From Bacillota bacterium (GTDB lineage: Bacteria; Bacillota; Clostridia; Lachnospirales; Lachnospiraceae): 64,000 nt of DNA. Both the position numbers and the translations under genes were made by a program. Shown here piece after piece: positions 54,013 through 63,003 of the stretch. The stretch covers positions 310,001 through 374,000 of the forward strand of contig JAEYGZ010000048.1 of the NCBI GenBank assembly GCA_023409535.1, read 5' to 3'. The notes under the pieces are model-generated. The model was not told where the DNA came from, did no database searches, and saw only the letters and a list, made by a program, of their open reading frames with translations. Positions within the stretch are counted from its first letter, which is position 1. Every line of letters begins with the position of its first letter.

Positions 54013-54696
54013 ATGAAAAAAATAAAATTATTAATTGTGGACGATATCGCAGACATTCGTGATTACTTTAAGATGATATTATCAAAGGAACCCGACATGG
54101 AGGTAGTCGGACTTGCCAGCTCCGGTGTAGAGGCTGTCCAAAAGACCAGAGAGTTAAATCCGGACGTTATCCTAATGGATATTCAGATGGAAACCAGAAC
54201 CGCCGGTATCGATGCGACCTATACCATCAAGCAGTTCTATCCGGGCATCCGGATTATCATCTTAACCATTCATCAGGAGGATGAGTTTTTATTCCAATCC
54301 TACTGTGCCGGAGTTATGGACTATATCGTAAAAACCGATTCCATCGCACAGATTTTAAACTCAATCCGTAATGTGTATGCCAACCAGCTGATGCTAAGAC
54401 CCAATGTCGCAGAGAAAATCATCGATGAGCTGGCACGTTTGAAGCTGCAGCAAAAAAGCTTACTCTATACTGTCAATATTATATCCAGACTGACCAACAG
54501 TGAATTCGAGATATTAAAATGCTTTTATGAGGGCAGCTCCTATAAAGATATCTCAGAAACAAGATTTGTCTCCCAGGCTACCATCAAAAGCCAGGTAAAC
54601 AGTATATTGAAGAAGTTTGAGATGAAGAGCATGAAAGAGGTTATTCGCCTGCTAAAGCAGATTAATTTTGATGAAATAATGAATGAACACAAGTAG
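54013..54696 (+). CDS. NarL/LuxR-type response regulator
   Basis: A 227-residue regulator. Receiver domain: LLIVDDIADIRD acidic pocket, phosphoacceptor Asp56 in LMDIQM, Thr and Lys in ILTIH and YIVKTD. C-terminal helix-turn-helix SRLTNSEFEILKCFYEGSSYKDISETRFVSQATIKSQVNSILKKF is LuxR-like but with ISETRFVSQATIKS in the recognition part. Co-transcribed with the kinase gene. GGGGAGG upstream of the ATG. Confidence 0.9.
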   Translation: MKKIKLLIVDDIADIRDYFKMILSKEPDMEVVGLASSGVEAVQKTRELNPDVILMDIQMETRTAGIDATYTIKQFYPGIRIIILTIHQEDEFLFQSYCAGVMDYIVKTDSIAQILNSIRNVYANQLMLRPNVAEKIIDELARLKLQQKSLLYTVNIISRLTNSEFEILKCFYEGSSYKDISETRFVSQATIKSQVNSILKKFEMKSMKEVIRLLKQINFDEIMNEHK

Positions 54697-54752
54697 ATTT
54701 TTTCTGTAATGATAATCAGGCTGAAATGAATGGATGACCTTGACGGATAAGG

Positions 54753-54830
54753 TCAGGGCCGCTGCAATGCTTCCCCGGAAGCCGGAAACCTAATTCCGGC
54801 TGTTTGGGAAGTATTTTGCAGCGGCCCTGA
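54753..54830 (-). other. Large stable hairpin at the end of the third importer operon
   Basis: TCAGGGCCGCTGCAA and its exact complement (15-base stem) enclose further pairing (TTCCC/GGGAA and CCGGAA/TTCCGG). It begins two bases past the permease stop. No T-run follows on either strand, so it may protect the 3' end or block readthrough between convergent genes. Confidence 0.65.
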
Positions 54831-54832
54831 TT

Positions 54833-55684
54833 CTACCCCTTGACTGACCCGCTGGTCAGTCCTTCAATAAAGTACCTGTTGAACATGATATACACCAGGA
54901 TCATCGGTATCATGGAGATTGCCGTACCTGCCAGCATCAAATTCCAGGAGGAGGCAGCCTCACCCGTACTCTTTAAGTTAACTACACCAACCACCAAAGG
55001 CATACGGTCCGGATTGGACAAAGTAAATACCAGCGGCATCAGATAGTCATTCCAGGCGGACCGAAACTGCAGAATACCAACCGTCGCAATCAACGGCTTA
55101 CATAAGGGGAAGATAATACTCCTGTAAATCTTAAAGAAGCTGCAGCCGTCAATCTTGGCAGCTTCATCAATCTCCTTTGAGATGGAATTGATAAAGCCTC
55201 TGGCAATGAACAGATTCGTTACATCAAGGCCCAGAACCCTTATGATAATAACACCCCATAAACTTCTGTTGATATGTAAGCCCTTTGCAATCATCAAAGT
55301 CGGATAAAGAGTCAGACTGCCCAAGGATACAAACATGGAAGATATGATCAGCAGGAAGAGGAGTTCCTTTCCCTTAAAGTGTCCGCGGTCAAATACATAT
55401 CCGGCTATGGTACAGGACAGGATGACACCGGTGACGATAAAGAAGGACATGAACACGCTGTTGAAGGTAAACTGCTTAAAATTTGCCAGCTTCCAGGCCT
55501 GAATATAGTTGTCAAATACAAACTTCTCCGGAATGATCCGGTTGCCGCTTGTGAGGATCTCCTGATTTCCCTTAAAGGATGCCATAAAGGTATAGAATAC
55601 CGGAAAGATCGCCACGAGGAAGACTATGGTCAAGACCAGATAAATAATAAATTTTGTGATAAGCTTTTTGTTCGTTCCCGACAT
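54833..55684 (-). CDS. Carbohydrate ABC transporter permease, MalG type (third importer)
   Basis: A 283-residue membrane protein with six helices. EAA loop EIDEAAKIDGCSFFKIYRSIIFPLCKPL and C-terminus NRYFIEGLTSGSVKG identify the CUT1 family. Starts nine bases after the MalF-type gene stop, with AGGAGG. Last gene of the operon. Confidence 0.92.
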   Translation of the reverse strand: MSGTNKKLITKFIIYLVLTIVFLVAIFPVFYTFMASFKGNQEILTSGNRIIPEKFVFDNYIQAWKLANFKQFTFNSVFMSFFIVTGVILSCTIAGYVFDRGHFKGKELLFLLIISSMFVSLGSLTLYPTLMIAKGLHINRSLWGVIIIRVLGLDVTNLFIARGFINSISKEIDEAAKIDGCSFFKIYRSIIFPLCKPLIATVGILQFRSAWNDYLMPLVFTLSNPDRMPLVVGVVNLKSTGEAASSWNLMLAGTAISMIPMILVYIMFNRYFIEGLTSGSVKG

Positions 55685-55693
55685 ATAATCCTC

Positions 55694-56587
55694 CTACTCT
55701 GCTTTCATCTTTCTGCTGGCTCTTAAGTAGATAAAGGTAATCAGACTTAAGAATATACCGGTCACGATTGCCATTGCCGAGGCATATCCAACCTCTACCG
55801 CTCTTGCGGAATACCCGAAGAAATACTTAAACACATATGTCATAACTACTTCCGTCTGACCGCCCGGCTGGCCGTTGGTGGAAGCCAGCACCAGATCGCT
55901 GACCTTGATACTTCCCACAATCGCCATCAGTAAAACCACCTGGAAGATGGGGGCAATCATGGGCAGGGTGATACTGAAGAATCTGCGGAAGCCGGATGCA
56001 CCGTCGATATTGGCACATTCATATAATTCCTTGGGGATGTTCTGCAGCGCCATCAGGAAGAAAATCATGTTAATACCCACAAAGTGCCATACCGAGGCTA
56101 TTCCAAGCACCGACATCGCAGTCCACTTGTTGCCGAACCAGTTGATCGGCCGGGAGATCAAGCCGACATCCTGCAGCATTCCGTTAATCACGCCATTGTA
56201 AGCGGCAAACATCAGGGAGAATACAAGTCCTATGATTGCGGTACTCATAATGGAGGGCAGGAACAGGGTAACCCGAAAGAACCCGGTACCCCGCAGCCGT
56301 TGATTTAAAAGTACTGCAAGTAACAATGCCAGAGGTATTTCAACCACCAGCTTACCGGCAGACAGAATTAGGGTATTGCCTAAGGAAGCCCAATAAGCAT
56401 GGTCTCTCATGAATACCCGGACAAAATTGTCAAGCCCGATGAATTCCGAGGAGAACCCGTTGGTTTTATAGAACGCATAACGAAGGATATAGACAATCGG
56501 CACATAGGTGAACACCAAAAATCCTATGAGCATAGGCGAAATCATTAGGACTGCCTGAACAGAATCCTTGCGCAGAATTTTTTTCAT
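55694..56587 (-). CDS. Carbohydrate ABC transporter permease, MalF type (third importer)
   Basis: A 297-residue permease with six helices. EAA loop ELYECANIDGASGFRRFFSITLPMIAP is present. It forms the channel with the MalG-type subunit. It is 26 bases behind the hydroxyacid dehydrogenase gene, so it lies in the same operon. Specificity is not visible. Confidence 0.92.
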   Translation of the reverse strand: MKKILRKDSVQAVLMISPMLIGFLVFTYVPIVYILRYAFYKTNGFSSEFIGLDNFVRVFMRDHAYWASLGNTLILSAGKLVVEIPLALLLAVLLNQRLRGTGFFRVTLFLPSIMSTAIIGLVFSLMFAAYNGVINGMLQDVGLISRPINWFGNKWTAMSVLGIASVWHFVGINMIFFLMALQNIPKELYECANIDGASGFRRFFSITLPMIAPIFQVVLLMAIVGSIKVSDLVLASTNGQPGGQTEVVMTYVFKYFFGYSARAVEVGYASAMAIVTGIFLSLITFIYLRASRKMKAE

Positions 56588-56613
56588 ATGGATGCACCTA
56601 CACCTTTCTATGA

Positions 56614-57567
56614 TTACAGCATTGCATTAATCTGATTTCCGTCCATCCAGGAATAAATGTTGTCAAAGGTAAGCTGTGCACGTCTTACAATGGATTCCTT
56701 TGTGGCAAATGCAATATGGGGGGTCAGTACGGTATTATCCGTATCCAGGAGAACATGATCCAAAGGAAGCGGAGGCTCCGCCTCGAACACATCAATCGCC
56801 GCACCGGCGATTCTCTTCTCCTTCAGTGCCTTTGCTGCCGCCTGAATATCAATCACTTCTCCTCTGGCACAGTTGATTAATACTGCACTCGGTTTCATCA
56901 GCTTTAACCGGTCTTCGTTGATCAGGAATCTGGTTTCTTCCATTAAAGGAGTATGTAAGGTAATGATATCACTCTTCTTTAACAGCTCCTCCAGCGTAAC
57001 ATGCTCTATCCCGATCTCCTCGGCAGCCTTGGAGGGATACTTATCAAAGCCCAGGAGCTTACAGTCAAAGGCTTTCAGAAGCTGGGCAGTTCTTCTTCCG
57101 ATGGCGCCGGTTCCCACAACACCCACGGTCTTACCCAGAAGCTCGTTGCCTACATAGCCGTCCTTGGTCCTGCCTTCCCGCACCAGGGTATTGCACTCCA
57201 CAATATTTCTCAACCTGCATATAATCAGCCCAATGACCAGCTCCGCTACGGAGTCAGTGCAATATCCGGCCGCATTGGATACCTTAATCCCCTTCTCCAG
57301 GCAGGCAGCCTTATCCACATGATCAATTCCCGTAAATGCCACGGAGATAAACTTCAGCTTCTCCGCACTGCGGATCACCTCTCCCGGCAGCGGATTATTG
57401 GCGATAATAATCACATCCGCATCCTTTGCTCGCCTCTTTAATTCCTCAACATCCTTCGTTACATTATCATAAGCCGTAAATTCATGACCTTCCTTCTTCA
57501 GTCTCTTTGTCAAATCATCAATCAGTTCCTGCTTTACGCCCAAGGGCTCCAACATTGCAATTTTCAT
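56614..57567 (-). CDS. D-2-hydroxyacid dehydrogenase, NAD-binding
   Basis: A 317-residue enzyme of the D-isomer 2-hydroxyacid dehydrogenase family. GKTVGVVGTGAIGRRTAQLLKAF is the Rossmann loop, INCARGEVID holds the catalytic Arg, and LTPHIAFAT the catalytic His; a Glu lies between. Family members interconvert 2-oxoacids and D-2-hydroxyacids such as glycerate, glyoxylate or phosphoglycerate. Position inside a sugar-importer operon with an FAD oxidoreductase suggests action on a sugar-derived acid. GGAGG precedes the ATG. Confidence 0.88.
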   Translation of the reverse strand: MKIAMLEPLGVKQELIDDLTKRLKKEGHEFTAYDNVTKDVEELKRRAKDADVIIIANNPLPGEVIRSAEKLKFISVAFTGIDHVDKAACLEKGIKVSNAAGYCTDSVAELVIGLIICRLRNIVECNTLVREGRTKDGYVGNELLGKTVGVVGTGAIGRRTAQLLKAFDCKLLGFDKYPSKAAEEIGIEHVTLEELLKKSDIITLHTPLMEETRFLINEDRLKLMKPSAVLINCARGEVIDIQAAAKALKEKRIAGAAIDVFEAEPPLPLDHVLLDTDNTVLTPHIAFATKESIVRRAQLTFDNIYSWMDGNQINAML

Positions 57568-57654
57568 TTTCTCTTCCTCCCGGTACTTTTAACATTACGA
57601 TTTATTGATGCCGCAGCTTAGTAACTGCTGTCTGATTATCATGGCTGACAGTCA

Positions 57655-59007
57655 TTATTGCGGCAGTTTAATCCCCTGATTTCTTAATATCTCCTGCAGT
57701 TCCCTGAGGTTAATATCCTTCGGCTGAACCTGGTTTCTGCAGGCAATTGCTGCGGCTGTGCCTGCCGCCTGGCCGGTGATCATGCAGGCAGAGATACCGC
57801 GGATACTGCTTTCCGCCACATGATCCGCAGAGATGCATCTTCCGGCAACCACCATATTCTCAATCCCAACAGGCAGTAAGCTGCGGTATGGAATCTGATA
57901 AGTTCTGTCATCCGCAATGGGTTCATAAATGTGCCCCTCATAACCGGCACCGGTAAAGCTCCCGTTCCCATCCATATTGGCATCCGGGGACAACATATCA
58001 TAAAACCTCGGATAGACCGCAATCACATCCTCAAATTCCTTCTGCGCCTCCATATCCTCCACCGTCAGCCGGTATAAGCCTTTGATTCTTCTGCTGTCAC
58101 GAAAACCGATCTCAGGTGCGATGGAAGCAAGCTCGATATTCTCAAACCCATCAAAGTTCTTCTTCATATAGTCATAGAATTCTTTGATATATTCCCTGCA
58201 TTCCATCTCTCCCCTGCTCAGATCCTCGATATCTGTAGGATCAATCTTATAGGCACAGGGATAATTGATATAAGAAATCTGACCGCCCGAGGTCAGTCTT
58301 CCAAAGGGCAGGTCCTGACGTTTGCAGCGAAGACCTGTCCTGCCGGCGCGATAATCCTCCTTAAACTGCCGTCCGATAACCTTCAGCTTATCTTCTCCGT
58401 CCGTTAATCTTGCGGCATCCACTCCTGCGATCCTGAAATTCACCGTTCCGGGCTGACATAAGCCGTCCTTATCCCTGCCTTGCTCAAAGGGCACACCGGC
58501 GCTGAAGGCCACGTCACCGTCACCGGTAGCATCAATAACAACACCCGCACTGACGGCAATAGGACCTTGCTTACTTTGTATAATTACAGCCTGAATTCTG
58601 TTGTTTTCTACCACCACATCATTCACAAAGGAATGAAAGATCACTTCAACACCTTCAGCTCTCATAAATTCATCCAGGAAGATCTTTAAATACTCGCTGC
58701 TGAAGCGATGAGGAGAATTGCTTCGTATATCATGGGAGCTTTGGTACTGTTCTCTGTATTTTTCCTCGATCTCGGCATAAATACCGCTGGCATGAAAGCC
58801 TGTTCCGTGGAAGAAATGATTACAGGTCTCCACATAGCTCCCCGTAATATTCCCCCCAAGAAAGCCTCTTTTCTCCAGAAGTATTACCCTGCTGTTCTGT
58901 CTTGCCGCTGATACTGCCGCACCAATTCCGGCCGGTCCTCCGCCCACAACAAGCACATCCGCTTTCTTCCTGATCTCCACGCTCTTTGCGCTAATTGCAA
59001 TCTTCAT
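57655..59007 (-). CDS. FAD-dependent oxidoreductase (FAD_oxidored family)
   Basis: A 450-residue protein. Near the N-terminus ADVLVVGGGPAGIGAAVSAARQNSRVILLEK binds the ADP part of FAD; VVIDATGDGDVAFSAGVPFEQG and the C-terminal MVVAGRCISADHVAESSIRGISACMITGQAAGTAAAIA complete the fold of PF12831. No signal peptide. These proteins are common in polysaccharide gene clusters, with few known substrates. It lies between the binding-protein gene and the hydroxyacid dehydrogenase. Possibly it oxidises the imported glycoside or its sugar before cleavage, as in some glycoside oxidoreductase pathways; this is inference. Confidence 0.85.
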   Translation of the reverse strand: MKIAISAKSVEIRKKADVLVVGGGPAGIGAAVSAARQNSRVILLEKRGFLGGNITGSYVETCNHFFHGTGFHASGIYAEIEEKYREQYQSSHDIRSNSPHRFSSEYLKIFLDEFMRAEGVEVIFHSFVNDVVVENNRIQAVIIQSKQGPIAVSAGVVIDATGDGDVAFSAGVPFEQGRDKDGLCQPGTVNFRIAGVDAARLTDGEDKLKVIGRQFKEDYRAGRTGLRCKRQDLPFGRLTSGGQISYINYPCAYKIDPTDIEDLSRGEMECREYIKEFYDYMKKNFDGFENIELASIAPEIGFRDSRRIKGLYRLTVEDMEAQKEFEDVIAVYPRFYDMLSPDANMDGNGSFTGAGYEGHIYEPIADDRTYQIPYRSLLPVGIENMVVAGRCISADHVAESSIRGISACMITGQAAGTAAAIACRNQVQPKDINLRELQEILRNQGIKLPQ

Positions 59008-59090
59008 AACTCAATCTCCATTCAACATGATTTGATTATCATGATAATAATTACACACCGGCATAAAGGATATACCGATCGTATGATTAA

Positions 59091-59136
59091 GATATCCGGC
59101 ACAAGCAAATAGGGAGGAGTGCTTGTACCGAATATC
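59091..59136 (-). other. Intercistronic hairpin after the third importer's binding-protein gene
   Basis: As RNA, GAUAUUCGGUACAAGCA pairs over 17 positions with UGCUUGUGCCGGAUAUC, with two G-U pairs and a 12-base loop containing CUCCUCCC. It lies 61 bases past the stop, without T-run: a likely stability element that keeps binding-protein mRNA high. Confidence 0.55.
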
Positions 59137-59196
59137 TTACCTGCTATTGATTGCCTTATTCGTTCCTGATTGTCTTATCCTGTCATGATTACCTGA

Positions 59197-60627
59197 TTAC
59201 TTTTCAACATTCATATTATCAATCACTTCCTGGCTCAGCTCAAAGGACTTTACATATTCCGGATCAAGCTCGGCAAGTGCCTTATTATACCGCTCATCCA
59301 GATCTGCTAACGCACCCTTTACATCGTCGCCGTATACACCCGTCAAAATCTTGATAATAGTCTCTCTGTAAGCATCTCCTTCGGGAGTAACCGCTGAATC
59401 AGGCGTAGGTAACATCAGCGTCTTCTGAGGAAGATCCGCAAATTCTTTAAAGCCTTTCTGCGCCGGTTCCGCTTTTGCCATATCAATTGCCTGCTGACGG
59501 TATGGAATATATAAAGACTGCTCATACATCTGAGCCATATTTGCATCGTCATAGAAGAATTTCAGTACTTCAAGCGTCTTCTCCGGATGCTCCATTGCCG
59601 CTGCACCAACACCCAGCAGGGAGGTTGCATCTGCAAATTCCTTATACGGAGAACCATCCTCCGTAAATGCCGGTAACGGAATAACCTTCCAATTACATTT
59701 TGCAGGGAACTGATCATTATATACGCCGGTATCAAAGCTTGCACCAACGATCATACCTACCCTGCCTTCCGCAAACTGCGCTCTTGCCGCATCTGCATCC
59801 AACCCCTCGGAGCCGGGGAATACGCTGCCGTCCTTCACCATTCCGTAGATTGCTTCAATTGCCGGTGCAAAATCCGAATACTGGAACTTCATGGTTCTCT
59901 GATTAAAGCCCATATGTCCCACATTCACACCATTGGGTCGTGTCATATAAGTACTGATGGTCCAGTTGGATTGTAAGCCAAGGATCCATCCGTATTCCAC
60001 GCCGTTTCCTGCTTCGGTGATAATTTTGGCATCTTCCCGTACTTCATCCCAGGTGGTGGGATATTCGGTAATACCGGCTTTCTTAAACAGGTCATCATTC
60101 ACGATAAACTTATAGGTTGTCAGGTTATAGGGTAAGGTATAAGCCTTGCCGTTAAATAAGTTCGTATTATTCACCAGCTGGTCCTGATAGGGGGCTACTA
60201 CCTGGTCTCCGCCCGGCAGGTCTGTGATCGGAATAAGATACCCGGCATCCACAAAATCCAGCAGGAACGCTCCGGTAGGCCGGAATAATTCAGGTGCTTC
60301 TCCCGCCTGTGCGGCTACTTTAATCGCGTCCTGATAATTGGTACCGTATACGGTATACTCAATTTCAATCCCTTTTTCCTTGCCGACGGTATTGTTAAAC
60401 TGTTCAATCTGCTGTAACCTTAATTCCTTCTCATGAGCATTGTCGGACCAGACACGGATCTTCTCCATCTTAACCTCTGCTTTTTGGCTTCCGGTATCCG
60501 TCTGCTTCGTTGTGTCGGTTCCGGCATTACCCGGCTTTGCTTCCTCCTTGCTGCAGGCTGTCAGCGAACCCATAATCACCAACATCGCTAACATAACAGC
60601 AAATAATTTTTTTGCTACAGATTTCAT
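59197..60627 (-). CDS. Sugar ABC transporter solute-binding lipoprotein (third importer)
   Basis: A 476-residue lipoprotein with lipobox SLTAC (Cys25) and a Lys/Thr/Gln linker. The mature part is a typical CUT1 extracellular solute-binding domain (MKMEKIRVWSDNAHEKELR; GEAPELFRPTGAFLLDFVDAGYL; WDEVREDAKIITEAG). First gene of an operon with FAD oxidoreductase, hydroxyacid dehydrogenase and two permeases. It has its own promoter (60689-60716) and AAGGAGG site. The ligand may be a glucuronide or other glycoside, judged by the GH2 gene upstream. Confidence 0.9.
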   Translation of the reverse strand: MKSVAKKLFAVMLAMLVIMGSLTACSKEEAKPGNAGTDTTKQTDTGSQKAEVKMEKIRVWSDNAHEKELRLQQIEQFNNTVGKEKGIEIEYTVYGTNYQDAIKVAAQAGEAPELFRPTGAFLLDFVDAGYLIPITDLPGGDQVVAPYQDQLVNNTNLFNGKAYTLPYNLTTYKFIVNDDLFKKAGITEYPTTWDEVREDAKIITEAGNGVEYGWILGLQSNWTISTYMTRPNGVNVGHMGFNQRTMKFQYSDFAPAIEAIYGMVKDGSVFPGSEGLDADAARAQFAEGRVGMIVGASFDTGVYNDQFPAKCNWKVIPLPAFTEDGSPYKEFADATSLLGVGAAAMEHPEKTLEVLKFFYDDANMAQMYEQSLYIPYRQQAIDMAKAEPAQKGFKEFADLPQKTLMLPTPDSAVTPEGDAYRETIIKILTGVYGDDVKGALADLDERYNKALAELDPEYVKSFELSQEVIDNMNVEK

Positions 60628-60688
60628 TTACCCTTCCTCCTTATACTCTGGTTCAAGTCTGGAAATCACTTTCCCTTCTTGTAATCTC

Positions 60689-60716
60689 ATTATATCTGAA
60701 TATCGGTATTTCGTAA
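60689..60716 (-). promoter_or_regulatory. Promoter of the third importer operon
   Basis: Minus strand TTACGA (60711-60716), 16 bases, TATAAT (60689-60694), about 60 bases upstream of the ATG. Confidence 0.5.
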
Positions 60717-60770
60717 GATAGAATAATCATCCACCCTGAGGCTGAAATTTATGTAATACAAGGGCATATG

Positions 60771-60789
60771 GTTGTATATTTCATACAAC
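60771..60789. promoter_or_regulatory. Palindrome GTTGTAT-N5-ATACAAC (second copy)
   Basis: Exact 7-base arms and 5-base centre, the same as the site at 52307-52325. It lies about 55 bases upstream of the third importer's -35 box and next to the GH2 terminator. GntR- or LacI-like dimers bind sites of this size. Confidence 0.5.
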
Positions 60790-60795
60790 TAAAAC

Positions 60796-60837
60796 AGGAG
60801 CTGCTGCAAAACATTTGCAATTGTTTTGCAGCAGCTC
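60796..60837 (-). terminator. Rho-independent terminator of the GH2 gene
   Basis: A perfect 16-base stem (GGAGCTGCTGCAAAAC) with a 10-base loop, then TGTTTTAGTT on the minus strand, 28 bases past the GH2 stop. Confidence 0.85.
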
Positions 60838-60864
60838 CCAGGCATTTCCGGTCCGAATATGGCA

Positions 60865-62526
60865 TTATCTCAATTCCTCATAATATTTCTTCACAACATC
60901 ATAGGCCAGCTTCGGTCTGCGGTATTCATCCACAACACCCTTGTTATTATGACATCTGGGTCTTGAGGCAAACCATTCCTCTTCCGTGACCCTGCAATCT
61001 GCGAATTGCCAGATAAATACCCCTGAGATATTCTTATCCTTCATATATACCTTCAGATTCTCCTCAATAATATCTGCCTGACGCTCCTCACTCCATTTGC
61101 ATCTGGAACGGTCCCGGTATCCATACATCGCCCCTGCACCGAACTCGCTTACGATGATGGGCTTGTTCTCACCGCCTGACTGCCTGATCCAGCTAAGAAT
61201 TTCATTCTTTTTTTCTTCTGCCGGATCCTCAGTATACCAGCCGGAATAGACATTGATGGATACAATATCGGGAAGATCCAGCGTAATATCCTTAAAATGA
61301 TGACAGGTTGCAGAGGTTGCGGGACGCGTATCGTCCAAAGTTCTGATCTGTTCATACTGTGTTTTATATTTCCGCCTGCCTGTCTCGCAGTAGCTTGCAC
61401 ATTCGTTGAGGATACCCCAGAGGATAATGCTTGGATGATTATAGTGATTCTCTATCATTTCCCTGATGCAATCCTCACACTGCTGATCAAAATTGGGATT
61501 TTGCATTCGTTCCGCACTGAGCCCTCTTGCATGATTCTCCTCCCAAACCAGAATGCCCCGTTCATCGCACAGATCCAGAAACCGCTCGTCATTGGGATAA
61601 TGGCTGGTTCTAAGTGCATTCACTCCCATGTCCAGCATAAGCTCCATATCCTGAACCATAAGCTGCAGCGGGATTGCACAGCCTGCCGCCGCATAATCTT
61701 CATGTCTGTTAAAGCCCTTTAGGAATACCTCTTCCCCGTTTACCTGCAGCTTTGTTCCATTGACGGCTACCGTACGAAAGCCTACCCGTTCGATCAGGTC
61801 ATCCGCCGGCTGCCCCTGCGTATATAAAATGGTATGAATAAGATATAGCTTGGGATTATGATTGGACCAGGGTATCACATCCTCAAATTGCTGCTTTAAG
61901 GTGACGGTAATTTTACTTTCACCCTCAAGCTCAATTGCATCTGAATTCATGGTATACTGCTCAAGGGTACTTTTCACATTGACGCTGACTTTCTTTCCGG
62001 TGGTATTATGAATGCATACCGTAAGCCTTCCGCTCCAGATACCATGTTCAAACAACGGTGTAAAATGCACCCTCTCAATGTAGACACCCGATATCTGTTC
62101 CATGGCAACCGGCCGTGTGATGCCGCCGTAGGTATAATAATCATTTGGTATGTGCAATGCGGATTGTTCGCCAAAGCTGTTATCCACTGCAACCCTGATC
62201 TCATGCTCACCTCTTTCCACCTCTTTCACCACCGCAGAAAAGGGGGTGAAAGCATTATAGTGGCAGGTTACCGGCACCTGATCAAAATAAACCTGCGCAG
62301 TATGGCTGACACCTTTAAATTCAAGACGGATGGTACCCGGCTCTGCAACATATACCTTCTTAACATAAGTACCCTTGCCGCGATAGGTGTACAAATCCGG
62401 ATGCTGTTCCCAGCAGCCCGGAACAGGCAATCTGTATAAAATAGCTTTGCCTTCCGGATAAAAGTCCCACATTCCCTCCAGTTCTACCGATTTTCTAATT
62501 CTGTGCTGTTCAAATAATCGTAACAT
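60865..62526 (-). CDS. GH2 beta-glucuronidase-like glycoside hydrolase
   Basis: A 553-residue cytoplasmic enzyme, close to the ~600 residues of UidA-type beta-glucuronidases. A jelly-roll domain (1-145) and an Ig-like domain (145-255) precede the barrel. The acid/base is Glu375 in WGILNECASY, the nucleophile Glu461 in VSEFGAGAMYGY. An N-x-K-G motif (Asn527, Lys529 in CHNNKG) matches the pair that binds the glucuronate carboxylate in UidA; this favours glucuronidase over galactosidase. Good GGGAGG site. It is separated by a terminator from the importer operon but runs the same way. Confidence 0.88.
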   Translation of the reverse strand: MLRLFEQHRIRKSVELEGMWDFYPEGKAILYRLPVPGCWEQHPDLYTYRGKGTYVKKVYVAEPGTIRLEFKGVSHTAQVYFDQVPVTCHYNAFTPFSAVVKEVERGEHEIRVAVDNSFGEQSALHIPNDYYTYGGITRPVAMEQISGVYIERVHFTPLFEHGIWSGRLTVCIHNTTGKKVSVNVKSTLEQYTMNSDAIELEGESKITVTLKQQFEDVIPWSNHNPKLYLIHTILYTQGQPADDLIERVGFRTVAVNGTKLQVNGEEVFLKGFNRHEDYAAAGCAIPLQLMVQDMELMLDMGVNALRTSHYPNDERFLDLCDERGILVWEENHARGLSAERMQNPNFDQQCEDCIREMIENHYNHPSIILWGILNECASYCETGRRKYKTQYEQIRTLDDTRPATSATCHHFKDITLDLPDIVSINVYSGWYTEDPAEEKKNEILSWIRQSGGENKPIIVSEFGAGAMYGYRDRSRCKWSEERQADIIEENLKVYMKDKNISGVFIWQFADCRVTEEEWFASRPRCHNNKGVVDEYRRPKLAYDVVKKYYEELR

Positions 62527-62675
62527 GAATTGCTCCTCCCTACAGTAAATTATTCCTATAAGTATTGTGCTTCCCGTATGCTTATACTATAATCCTAATC
62601 ATAGAGGATTGCAGCAAAGCTTCTTGTCTCAATCATACCATTTTTATACTGAAATTGTATAGGAACATAATCATG

Positions 62676-62705
62676 TTTACATGGGTAATATTTAGAATTT
62701 ACAAT
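62676..62705 (+). promoter_or_regulatory. Candidate promoter of the membrane miniprotein gene
   Basis: TTTACA (62676-62681), 18 bases, TACAAT (62700-62705), about 96 bases before the ATG. Confidence 0.4.
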
Positions 62706-62801
62706 TCTATGATAGATTGGGACAGCATATTAATGTTATCATTAAAGCAGAAATTCACCAAGCTTCATTTTCCTTTCTACTCTCATTAAGGAGGTACGCC
62801 T

Positions 62802-62939
62802 ATGTCAATGCTCCATAGCATCGCATGGAAACAGCTGCTGCTCATCATTTCCTGTCTGTATAGTATTGTTATGTGTTTGTCTCATGTGAGAAATTCCAAG
62901 AAATATATCACACTTAACAGAAATAACACCCGAACCTGA
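62802..62939 (+). CDS. 45-residue membrane miniprotein, unknown
   Basis: ATG with TAAGGAGG eight bases upstream, among the best sites in the window. The product has a polar start (MSMLHSIAWK), one hydrophobic helix (QLLLIISCLYSIVMCLS, about 11-27) with two cysteines, and a basic polar tail (NSKKYITLNRNNTRT). A terminator hairpin begins two bases after the stop, so it forms a complete small transcription unit between GH2 and PIN-PhoH. It could be a small membrane regulator or a toxin-like peptide; I recognise no family. Confidence 0.55.
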   Translation: MSMLHSIAWKQLLLIISCLYSIVMCLSHVRNSKKYITLNRNNTRT

Positions 62940-62940
62940 G

Positions 62941-62977
62941 AATGCTTATTGTGCTCATACGTACAATAAGCATTTTT
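62941..62977 (+). terminator. Terminator of the miniprotein gene
   Basis: AATGCTTATTGT and ACAATAAGCATT form a 12-base stem with a 10-base loop, followed by TTTATA. Confidence 0.75.
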
Positions 62978-63003
62978 ATATAATCATTTTAAGGAGGTAT
63001 TTG

